A stretch of DNA of 26,352 bases from a virus: the IMG/VR virus record IMGVR_UViG_3300050132_000271, positions 1 to 26,352 of that record; one strand, written 5' to 3'. The notes under the pieces were generated by a model. It was given only the letters and a program-made list of their open reading frames with translations, did no database searches and was not told where the DNA came from. Numbering within the stretch: the first letter of the stretch is position 1; each line of letters starts with the position of its first letter. The translations under genes and the position numbers were made by a program. Positions 1 to 5,288 of this stretch are shown one piece after another.

Positions 1-1
1 C

Positions 2-367
2 AAGGGAATGAAACCGCGCACCCTGGGCGTGCCGGCGTGGGTGCTGCCCTGGATCCTGGCCCTGCCGCGCACCGTGTCGGGCCTGATCTTCCCCGGCGAA
101 GACGGCAAGGCGCACCCGGCCGGCTGGCTCCGGAAGGCCTTGGCGCGCGGGGCCCGGGCGGCCGGTGTGGTTGGCACCCTGGGCAACCACCGGCTGCGCG
201 CCTCGTTCGCCACCCGGCACGCCGCGGGCGGTACGTCACTGGACGCCATCCAGGCGATGATGGGCCACCGGTTCATCACCACCACCCGGGACTACATCGA
301 GGACAATCTGGCGCAGCAGAAGCAGGCCCAGGACGCCCTGGCGACGAAGTTGAGAAAGGGCTCCTGA
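2..367 (+). CDS. int: Tyrosine recombinase / phage integrase, C-terminal part (truncated by window edge)
   Basis: The frame is open to the left edge, so only the catalytic C-terminal part of the gene is visible. Counting from the first visible Met at position 8, the box II motif HRLR gives H61 and R64, the motif MMGHR gives H87, and the motif TTRDYIE gives Y96, the expected nucleophile. Spacing and order match the catalytic domain of tyrosine site-specific recombinases, which integrate and excise temperate phages. The gene ends about 75 bases before a tRNA-Lys 3' fragment, the usual place for an integrase beside its attachment site. The first arginine of the active site should lie upstream of the window. 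The family is clear; whether it belongs to this phage or to a neighbouring element depends on reading the tRNA fragment as attP, which I favour. Confidence 0.9.
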   Translation, partial: KGMKPRTLGVPAWVLPWILALPRTVSGLIFPGEDGKAHPAGWLRKALARGARAAGVVGTLGNHRLRASFATRHAAGGTSLDAIQAMMGHRFITTTRDYIEDNLAQQKQAQDALATKLRKGS

Positions 368-373
368 GTGTGG

Positions 374-407
374 GCCGGGTGTAAGTCCAATTCCAGACCA
401 CTCGCAA
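374..407 (+). repeat. Left copy of imperfect direct repeat flanking the att core
   Basis: The sequence begins GCCGGGTGTA (374-383) and ends CACTCGCAA (399-407). A second copy with the same 10-mer and CACTCGTAA lies at 614-642, on the other side of the tRNA fragment, in the same orientation, with a shorter internal spacer. Paired direct repeats on both sides of a core are typical of arm-type integrase binding sites in an attP. This role is inferred. Confidence 0.45.
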
Positions 408-442
408 ACCCGCACCACCAGAGGGTATTAGAATGCGGCTCG

Positions 443-492
443 CTTGACTCTTAATCAGAGGGTCCAGGGTTCGAGTCCCTGAGGGACCACCA
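443..492 (+). other. Candidate attachment core: 3' half of tRNA-Lys (anticodon CTT)
   Basis: The stretch folds as the 3' half of a tRNA. There is an anticodon loop CTCTTAA at 448-454 with anticodon CTT, a 5-nt variable loop, a T arm CAGGG-TTCGAGT-CCCTG at 465-481, an acceptor 3' strand AGGGACC, discriminator A489 and CCA at 490-492. The 5' half is missing: no GGTCCCT acceptor strand and no D arm occur upstream, and the outer two positions of the anticodon stem pair poorly (C-A, T-G), marking the likely edge of identity with the host tRNA. Phages that integrate into tRNA genes carry exactly such a 3' half to rebuild the gene. I read it as the attP core next to the integrase. An attR followed by a second prophage is the alternative. 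Confidence 0.75.
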
Positions 493-499
493 GAAAAAC

Positions 500-527
500 A
501 GCCCCGAAGCCTAACAACTTCGGGGCT
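500..527. terminator. Hairpin terminator just after the tRNA fragment, possibly bidirectional
   Basis: A perfect 10-bp stem pairs AGCCCCGAAG (500-509) with CTTCGGGGCT (518-527) around an 8-nt loop. On the + strand it is followed by TTTCC. On the - strand it is followed by GTTTTT, which gives the stronger intrinsic terminator for leftward transcription. It would separate the integrase from late read-through, and after integration it would stand directly behind the rebuilt tRNA-Lys gene. Confidence 0.7.
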
Positions 528-613
528 TTCCACGTCTAGGCACAAATTTTACTCCCTCGCGTTTTTCAAGGTTTTCGGTCCGATTTTTGGGCTTTTTCAC
601 TGGTGCGGTGTAC

Positions 614-642
614 GCCGGGTGTACGGCCCAAATCACTCGTAA
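614..642 (+). repeat. Right copy of imperfect direct repeat flanking the att core
   Basis: GCCGGGTGTA at 614-623 and CACTCGTAA at 634-642 repeat the left copy (374-407) in the same orientation. A further partial unit, GGTGTAC, stands at 607-613, so the right side carries two closely spaced GGTGTAC elements. This is a candidate arm-type integrase site; the role is inferred. Confidence 0.4.
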
Positions 643-652
643 GTATTCATAG

Positions 653-841
653 CTAGTTCTCTTCCACGCCCAGCACGTCTCCGATCCGATCGACGATCGC
701 GCTCGCCCCCAGGTGGAGCACCCAGGCCTCATCAGCAGAGAGGGTATCGCCAGCGGCCGCCAGGCGGTGGTGGAGGCACAGCGCCCCCAGGGTGACGCGT
801 TCGGCATCCCCCAAAATTTCGGTGGTGATCTTGTCGTCCAT
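653..841 (-). CDS. Small hypothetical acidic protein (62 aa), divergent from the RHH regulator
   Basis: I do not recognise this protein. It is 62 residues, acidic and helix-prone, without membrane segments or cysteine motifs apart from a single CLHH. The ATG at 841 has a GGAG about 9 bases upstream, which supports this start. A longer frame through the same strand exists in another register and looks like a shadow. The gene is transcribed leftwards, away from the ribbon-helix-helix gene, across a shared AT-rich region with a near-palindrome, and a TATAAT (- strand, 917-912) lies in a suitable place for its promoter. The pairing suggests the two genes are co-regulated, but no function can be assigned. 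Confidence 0.55.
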   Translation of the reverse strand: MDDKITTEILGDAERVTLGALCLHHRLAAAGDTLSADEAWVLHLGASAIVDRIGDVLGVEEN

Positions 842-893
842 GATGCAGGCTCCATACTTTTTGGGGTTTCCAACATGCTATCTGAGCGAAAAT

Positions 894-909
894 AATAGGT
901 GCACTTATT
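894..909. promoter_or_regulatory. Near-palindromic operator-like site between divergent small genes
   Basis: AATAGGTGCACTTATT matches its own reverse complement at 14 of 16 positions (core GTGCAC). It lies in the AT-rich divergent intergenic region (842-953), beside a TATAAT on the - strand at 917-912 and a TATATT on the + strand at 914-919. No good -35 box is visible for either. The position suits a repressor operator controlling both small genes; the ribbon-helix-helix product is the obvious candidate ligand. Confidence 0.4.
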
Positions 910-948
910 TAATTATATTGCGGATTTTTACAAGCGGCGGCGATTCTA

Positions 949-960
949 GGGGCATGCCCA
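949..960. promoter_or_regulatory. Palindromic motif GGGGCATGCCCA, copy 1 (over the RHH gene start)
   Basis: The perfect 10-bp palindrome GGGCATGCCC (950-959) covers the Shine-Dalgarno-like AGGGG and the ATG of the ribbon-helix-helix gene. The identical 12-mer recurs at 1457-1468 in front of the lipoprotein gene. The palindrome's GCATGC core also occurs at 1185-1190. GCATGC is found inside several late genes too, so only the 12-mer match and its placement are notable. It may be an autoregulatory operator. Confidence 0.4.
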
Positions 961-1163
961 TCCGACCCTCACCAGGCCGTCCCCGGAAGGACGAGCCACC
1001 GGCCCCCAGCCGCCGCCGGGTGGTAAGGATGCCGTTGGATGTGGACGAACTGGTGGTTAAACAAGCCGCCGCCCGAGGGCTTAGCTATCAGGCAGCAGTT
1101 CGAGAAGCGATGGTGCTTTGGCTGAAAGCCAAGGACCCAAGTCGCAAGGGGGAGGAGATATGA
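954..1163 (+). CDS. Ribbon-helix-helix (CopG/Arc-type) small DNA-binding protein
   Basis: The product has 69 residues. A basic, proline-rich N-terminal tail (about residues 1-22) is followed by a strand-like RRVVRMPLDV, then two helices (DELVVKQAAARG and SYQAAVREAMVLWLKAK). This is the layout of ribbon-helix-helix repressors, which dimerise and insert the strand into the DNA major groove. The ATG at 954 is chosen over longer in-frame starts because it sits just behind AGGGG and gives a fold of the right length. Neighbours are a divergent 62-aa gene and, 315 bp downstream, the spike-like lipoprotein. A 12-bp palindrome over its own start is repeated before the lipoprotein gene, so it may regulate itself and that gene. 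It could instead be an antitoxin, but no toxin follows it. Fold moderately sure; targets inferred. Confidence 0.6.
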   Translation: MPIRPSPGRPRKDEPPAPSRRRVVRMPLDVDELVVKQAAARGLSYQAAVREAMVLWLKAKDPSRKGEEI

Positions 1164-1244
1164 ATCCTACCCCCGACGAACCCTGCATGCAAAAGGTTAT
1201 TTTTATTTGCGCGTTGGGTCTGGATTGACCTGTGACCAGGAATC

Positions 1245-1257
1245 AATTGTCACAATT
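1245..1257. promoter_or_regulatory. Palindrome AATTG-TCA-CAATT (operator-like)
   Basis: Two 5-bp arms (AATTG and CAATT) surround a 3-bp centre, about 230 bp upstream of the lipoprotein start and 15 bp after a TTGACC. It resembles a small repressor operator, but it is short and no -10 box is clear. Confidence 0.25.
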
Positions 1258-1268
1258 CGAGAAAATCA

Positions 1269-1330
1269 CACAAGGTAAGTTGCAGATAAGCAAGTCAATC
1301 ACTAGTCAGAGTGCAACTTCTTCCCTTGTG
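1269..1330 (+). promoter_or_regulatory. Long stem-loop in the lipoprotein leader (possible structured RNA)
   Basis: CACAAGG-T-AAGTTGCA (1269-1284) pairs with TGCAACTT-CTTC-CCTTGTG (1312-1330). This gives 8 bp next to the 27-nt loop and a further 7 bp outside, interrupted only by a T opposite CTTC. It lies about 150 bases upstream of the lipoprotein start on the same strand. It could be a folded 5' leader, a small RNA or a protein-binding site in DNA. No U-run follows, so a simple terminator is unlikely. Confidence 0.5.
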
Positions 1331-1456
1331 GGGACTGTGAACTTCCCGTTAATCCGATGCCTTCGCAACCAGGGAAGGTTCATGCCTAGATTCGCCAAGC
1401 GATAATCCAAATGCTTGAGGGGAGGCATCCGCAGCGGTGAGATCAGTGGCATAGTT

Positions 1457-1468
1457 GGGGCATGCCCA
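1457..1468. promoter_or_regulatory. Palindromic motif GGGGCATGCCCA, copy 2 (at the lipoprotein ribosome-binding site)
   Basis: This is the same 12-mer as at 949-960. Its last base is the first base of the Shine-Dalgarno AGGAG (1468-1472), which stands 6 bases before the ATG at 1479. A protein bound here, or a short RNA hairpin, would affect translation or transcription of the lipoprotein gene. Confidence 0.4.
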
Positions 1469-1478
1469 GGAGCCACAC

Positions 1479-2723
1479 ATGAGATCAATCTCCCTCCTTG
1501 CCCCCGCTCTGCTTGCAATTTGCGTGGGGTGCAGCGGAGGAGGGACTTCGATCAATACCACCATTAATGCCAAAGACTATGGAGCACTGGGCACGGGATA
1601 TCCTATTGATGATACGGCGGCAATTCTGGCTGCAGCAGCATCCGTACCGGCGTCCGGTGGGACTCTCGAAATTCCAGCCGGAACGTATTACAGCGCGAAG
1701 GGCATCAATATTATCAGGAACAACCTCACCGTCATCGGGGAGGGTATGCCGACCGTCTCTTCAGATTTGCAGAGTCTTAAAGGTGGAACCATCATCCAGA
1801 ACCAGTTCCAGATCGTTGGTTCGAACATCACAGTCCAGCAGTTGGGAGTAGATTCAGGAATCACCTTTTCCAATGCCCACATGGCCGGATCCGGGACCAA
1901 CGGCCTGGTGATCCACGATCCGGCCAACCACGTTATCTATCAAAATGTGAACGTCAAGGACTGCGTCGGCCTGTGCCGCATCGGGAATTCCCAGGACTCC
2001 ACAGCGGCCTTCCACGCGATCCTGCTCGAGGGAATCCAGAATGGAAGCGCCGATAATCTCCTGGGCATAGGCGGCTGGTTCGGCATCGTGCTCAAGGTGA
2101 GTGATTTCACCTGTGGATCCCTTCAGGCCCAAGAGAACGATGCAGCCTCGGTCCTCATTAAATCGCAGTCATATGCTCCTGTGGCCCGCGTCAAGGTCGG
2201 CAGCGTGACAGTCCAGAACAGCGCGAATTCCCGCGGTTACTTTGGCTTCGAGGTAGTCGCGTGCGATGCCGCCCTCAGCGATGTGACCGTGGGAACCGTG
2301 AATGTCACGGGCGGAGGCTCAGCGGTTGGCGTTACCACTGAGGGCTCATTCCCTGTGGATTCCGTATCGATCGGAACGGTCACAGCACAATCCCCGATCA
2401 ACGGCATCAGCGTCCTTGGCACGGTCCAGGGCCTGGTCATCGACAAGGCCACCATCACCCTGCCCACCCTCGGCTTGGGCCTCACCACGGGGCTGGGCGG
2501 ACTTCAGACCACCGATCAGCCGCTCAGCCTCTCCGTCAAAACCCTGCGCGTCGTTCCTGGTCCCTACGCCTGGGCCCTGGACATCGCCAGCCCCTCCACG
2601 GTGGCAACCTTTGGCATCGTCGATGTCAGTAATGCCGATGGTTCAATCGGTGTGAACTCCAAAATTGATGTCCAGCCCAACACCGTCATTGGCCAATGCA
2701 TCGGGACCATCGTTTGCCACTAG
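1479..2723 (+). CDS. Exported lipoprotein-like paralogue of the phage tailspike beta-helix
   Basis: The 414-aa product begins with a short export signal (MRSISLLAPALLAICVGC) ending in a near-canonical lipobox with C18, then a Ser/Gly linker. From about residue 30 to the end it is a pectate-lyase-like right-handed beta-helix (KDYGALGTG, VPASGGTLEIPAGTYY, NNLTVIGEGMP). By eye more than half of its residues are identical to residues about 70-450 of the tailspike at 2885-4606. It lacks the spike's N-terminal virion-binding part and stops where the spike's C-terminal module begins. The ATG at 1479 is preferred over an upstream TTG because AGGAG lies 6 bases before it and the signal starts here. 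It converges on the late operon with a 3-bp gap. I infer a lysogen-expressed envelope protein, perhaps for superinfection exclusion or surface glycan modification. The membrane anchor depends on an imperfect lipobox. Confidence 0.8.
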   Translation: MRSISLLAPALLAICVGCSGGGTSINTTINAKDYGALGTGYPIDDTAAILAAAASVPASGGTLEIPAGTYYSAKGINIIRNNLTVIGEGMPTVSSDLQSLKGGTIIQNQFQIVGSNITVQQLGVDSGITFSNAHMAGSGTNGLVIHDPANHVIYQNVNVKDCVGLCRIGNSQDSTAAFHAILLEGIQNGSADNLLGIGGWFGIVLKVSDFTCGSLQAQENDAASVLIKSQSYAPVARVKVGSVTVQNSANSRGYFGFEVVACDAALSDVTVGTVNVTGGGSAVGVTTEGSFPVDSVSIGTVTAQSPINGISVLGTVQGLVIDKATITLPTLGLGLTTGLGGLQTTDQPLSLSVKTLRVVPGPYAWALDIASPSTVATFGIVDVSNADGSIGVNSKIDVQPNTVIGQCIGTIVCH

Positions 2724-2726
2724 GTT

Positions 2727-2882
2727 TCACTCAGGGTTCAGCTGCGCACGCTCACGTGGATCCAGGCTGGCCTTGAACTCTTCGGCCCGGCGGAAAGACT
2801 CTTGGAGTCGAGCTGCCATTTTCTGGGCCATCCGCTCGGCCCGGGTGAGAGTCTGAACCGGCTCCTCTTTGATCTTCTTCAC
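2727..2882 (-). CDS. Small basic helical protein, last gene of the late operon (51 aa)
   Basis: A GTG at 2882 follows the tailspike stop codon by 2 bases, so translation is probably coupled. The product is 51 residues, highly charged and predicted helical (RAERMAQKMAARLQESF), without cysteines or membrane segments. The frame also continues upstream inside the spike gene, but that part is out of register with the spike and is a shadow. A small gene right behind the spike could be a spike assembly or folding factor; that is only positional. The stop lies 3 bp from the end of the convergent lipoprotein gene, and no terminator is visible between them. Confidence 0.5.
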   Translation of the reverse strand: MKKIKEEPVQTLTRAERMAQKMAARLQESFRRAEEFKASLDPRERAQLNPE

Positions 2883-2884
2883 GG

Positions 2885-4606
2885 TTAGACGCCTCCCGTC
2901 GCGGGGATCTTGGTCGGGAATTTGAGGTCGGTTAGGTTGAACCAGCTCAGCCCAGAATAGGCGGCGCGGTTGGGCAGCAGCGACAGGTTTCCAGAGCTGT
3001 CCATGTTCACAGTAACCGGGACCAGCTGGTTGGTCGTGCCGTTGAACCCGGTCATGTGCGTGATGAACGCAAGACCCGCAGGGTGGAACCCACCGGGCAG
3101 CGTCATGAAAATCTCTGCGGTGGCGCCGGATGCGCTGATGCGCCCGTAGCCGCTGGTCCATCCACCCTGGACCAAGATGCCCGTCGCCTGCCCGTAGGCT
3201 GCGGCCCACCCATTCACCAGGGCCGGGATGGTCCCAGCGTATTTGATGTTTCCGACGCACTGCCCGATGTTGGTGTTGGTCTGCACGTTGATATTCGAAT
3301 AGGCCCCGATACTGCCATCGGAGGCGCTCACATCAACAAGGCCCAGAGTCGCCACGGTGGTGGGCGACGCGATGTCCACCGCGAAGGTGTAGGATCCGCT
3401 GGGAACCACCCGCAAGGTGTTGATGGCGATGGAGAGCGGGTGATCCGTCCCCAGGCCGCCGACTCCCGTGGTCAATCCCAGCCCAGTGGGCTGCCAGATC
3501 GCCGCGGTGCCGATGGTCAGATTGTAAATGGCGCCCCTTACCGCAATGCCATTGGTCCCAAAGCGGGTTGCGATGGTCCCGATGGAAACGGTATCGACGG
3601 GGTTGGCCCCTTCAGTGCAGACGGCGACACCGGTGCAGGAGCTGCCGCCCCACACGCTGACGTTGCCCACCGTGACATCGCTCAAGGCGGCGCTGGAGGC
3701 TACGACCTCCAGGCCGTAATAGCCACGGGAGACAGCGTTGTAGACCGAGACGCAATTGATATTCACCCGGGCCACAGGGGCATACGATTCAGACTTGAGA
3801 ATCACGCCGGCCGCGTCATTCTCCAGCGCTCGCAGGGAACCGCAGTTGAAATCGCTGACCTTGAGGACAACCCCGAACCAGCCGCCGACACCCACCAGGT
3901 TGTCGGCGTTGCCGTATTGCAGACCCTCAAGGAGAATTCCATGGAACGCCGCCGTGGGATCGAGGTTGTTCCCGATCCGGCATAGGCCGATGCAATCCCT
4001 CACGTTGACGTTGTAGTGCATGGCGATGTTGGCTGGATCGTGGATGACCAGGCCATCGGCTCCGGCCCCGGCCAGGTGAGCGGCGCTGAACGTGATGCCC
4101 GAATCGACGCCGAGTTTTTCGACCGTGATGTTGTCGCCGATGATCTGGAATCGGTTCTGGATGATGGTTCCACCGACGAGGCTGTGGAGGTCTGCTGCCA
4201 CCTTCGGCATCCCCTCCCCAAGGACCGTCAGGTTGTTCCGGGTGATGCTGATGCCGACCAGGCTGTAATAGATACCCGCCGGCACATGAAGGATTCCCCC
4301 ACTGGCCGGGATGGCGGCGGCGGCATTCAGGAAGGCCGTGGTCGAATCCGCCACGCCGGTGGGGTCGGCTCCATAATCGAGAACCGACACGTTCTCGGCG
4401 TTTTTCTGATGCTGGGTTCGGGGCACGGCGCCAGTGCCAGCGGCCATAACACCCACCAGGGCATCCCCTTGCCCTGCGGCGGTGGAGGCGAGGGCTGCCG
4501 TCAACCCGACCGCGGCCGCGTAGTTCGGGCCTTGGGGGATGACGTTGATAATCAGCGCCGGAGGGGCCAGGAGGGTGACGAAAATAGATTGAGGGTCGAC
4601 GGCCAT
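2885..4606 (-). CDS. Tailspike / tail fibre with pectate-lyase-like beta-helix
   Basis: The 573-aa protein has three parts. Residues about 1-65 are a short Ala/Gly-rich N-terminus, probably the part attached to the virion. Residues about 70-450 are a beta-helix starting with VSVLDYGADPTG, the usual first turn of phage spikes of the Pectate_lyase_3 type. Residues about 450-573 form a C-terminal module (GTIPALVNGWAAAYGQ, then LKFPTKIPATGGV) that probably trimerises or binds receptor. Such spikes recognise and often cleave surface polysaccharide. I cannot assign catalytic residues. The gene is the penultimate one of the late operon, where receptor-binding genes usually sit, and follows the previous gene by 2 bases. 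Its beta-helix is duplicated in inverted orientation in the lipoprotein gene at 1479-2723. Confidence 0.85.
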   Translation of the reverse strand: MAVDPQSIFVTLLAPPALIINVIPQGPNYAAAVGLTAALASTAAGQGDALVGVMAAGTGAVPRTQHQKNAENVSVLDYGADPTGVADSTTAFLNAAAAIPASGGILHVPAGIYYSLVGISITRNNLTVLGEGMPKVAADLHSLVGGTIIQNRFQIIGDNITVEKLGVDSGITFSAAHLAGAGADGLVIHDPANIAMHYNVNVRDCIGLCRIGNNLDPTAAFHGILLEGLQYGNADNLVGVGGWFGVVLKVSDFNCGSLRALENDAAGVILKSESYAPVARVNINCVSVYNAVSRGYYGLEVVASSAALSDVTVGNVSVWGGSSCTGVAVCTEGANPVDTVSIGTIATRFGTNGIAVRGAIYNLTIGTAAIWQPTGLGLTTGVGGLGTDHPLSIAINTLRVVPSGSYTFAVDIASPTTVATLGLVDVSASDGSIGAYSNINVQTNTNIGQCVGNIKYAGTIPALVNGWAAAYGQATGILVQGGWTSGYGRISASGATAEIFMTLPGGFHPAGLAFITHMTGFNGTTNQLVPVTVNMDSSGNLSLLPNRAAYSGLSWFNLTDLKFPTKIPATGGV

Positions 4607-4608
4607 TT

Positions 4609-5280
4609 TTACACCACCTGGGGAGAAATGAGGGCCGTTCCCTGGAGCAGCCGGGTGACGTTGCCACTGGAATCCGTAATCTCCAGCGCGTAATAGGCTT
4701 GATACCCGGTCGCGTTGGCCGGGTTGCCAAGTGAGTCATAGCCGATGGGCACGGAAACAAGATTGGAAGGCAGATTGGACAGCAGAGCCGTGAGCGCGGC
4801 GGTCTGCGCCGGGGTGGCCGTGATGGCGATCGTGCCGTTGTAGGCCGTCATGGGCTGGGCGGTGACGTTGCCGCCTGATGGGGAGGCGCTGAGGGTGTAT
4901 TGCGCCCCGACTGTCCCGCTCCCGGTGCCGCCCCCGATATAGGTCTGGATGGTGCAATTTTGGGGGACACCGTTCACGGCGAGGACCTGCCCGGCAACGA
5001 CCGCCCCGGTGGAGAGCGTCACCTGGGTGAAGATGGTCCCCACGGTCGCGCTGGTCAGGGTCAAGGTGGTCCCGCTGATGGTGCCGGAGAACGCAGCGTT
5101 CTGGACGGTGCACGTCGGCGCCAGGAGCTGCACCGCCGAGAAGGCCAGGGCGGAGCGCACCACCATGGCCGCGGTGTAGCCGGTCAGGTTCATGGGCACC
5201 CCGGGCGCCGTCTGGGCGACGATGGAGTAGAGCAGGTTGGCCCCGATTTCTATGAGGATGTTTGCGAACCCTGCGGCCAT
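4609..5280 (-). CDS. Minor tail / baseplate-associated protein with an inserted glycine-threonine-rich module
   Basis: The ATG at 5280 has AGGAGA 5 bases upstream, which decides the start. The 223-aa product has two flanking parts, NLTGYTAAMVVRSALAF (31-47) and GYQAYYALEITDSSGN plus RLLQGTALISP (192-220). Together they resemble small beta-sandwich tail proteins that usually follow the tail-tip gene. Between them, residues about 62-146, lies a G/T/S-rich segment (GTISGTTLTLTSATVGT, then GTGSGTVGAQYTLSASPSG) of a kind found as a mobile module in many unrelated phage tail proteins. Without that insert the protein would be about 140 aa, close to the usual size. It sits between tail tip and spike, so a connector between baseplate and spike is plausible. 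Confidence 0.6.
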   Translation of the reverse strand: MAAGFANILIEIGANLLYSIVAQTAPGVPMNLTGYTAAMVVRSALAFSAVQLLAPTCTVQNAAFSGTISGTTLTLTSATVGTIFTQVTLSTGAVVAGQVLAVNGVPQNCTIQTYIGGGTGSGTVGAQYTLSASPSGGNVTAQPMTAYNGTIAITATPAQTAALTALLSNLPSNLVSVPIGYDSLGNPANATGYQAYYALEITDSSGNVTRLLQGTALISPQVV

Positions 5281-5288
5281 TTCTTCTC

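Larger units (their letters stand above)
1164..1478. other. 315-bp non-coding leader before the lipoprotein gene
   Basis: I see no convincing gene here. The stretch is clearly less GC-rich than the late genes. It holds a TGCATGCA palindrome (1184-1191) followed by a T-rich run (1195-1205), which could be a weak terminator for the RHH gene; a TTGACC (1225-1230) without a good -10; the AATTG-TCA-CAATT palindrome; a long stem-loop; and the second GGGGCATGCCCA copy. The density of symmetric elements suggests regulated expression of the downstream gene. Confidence 0.5.

Noticed and set aside
395-492. Complete tRNA-Lys gene
   Set aside because: No D arm and no 5' acceptor strand GGTCCCT are found upstream of the anticodon arm; only the 3' half is present.
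414-493. ACCACCAG repeated at 414-421 and 486-493 as att direct repeats
   Set aside because: Eight bases of low-complexity sequence containing the tRNA CCA end; too short to mark att ends compared with the longer repeats at 374-407 and 614-642.
1455-1478. Upstream TTG start for the lipoprotein gene at 1455
   Set aside because: It would put eight polar residues before the signal sequence and would overlap the Shine-Dalgarno AGGAG that serves the ATG at 1479.
2883-3260. N-terminal extension of the 51-aa gene into the spike gene
   Set aside because: The translated part overlaps the spike in another register and has random Arg/Gly/Pro-rich composition; the GTG at 2882 is the sensible start.
1479-4606. 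Diversity-generating retroelement (template and variable repeat) for the spike pair
   Set aside because: No reverse transcriptase and no short adenine-biased repeat pair; the similarity covers the whole beta-helix and looks like ordinary gene duplication.
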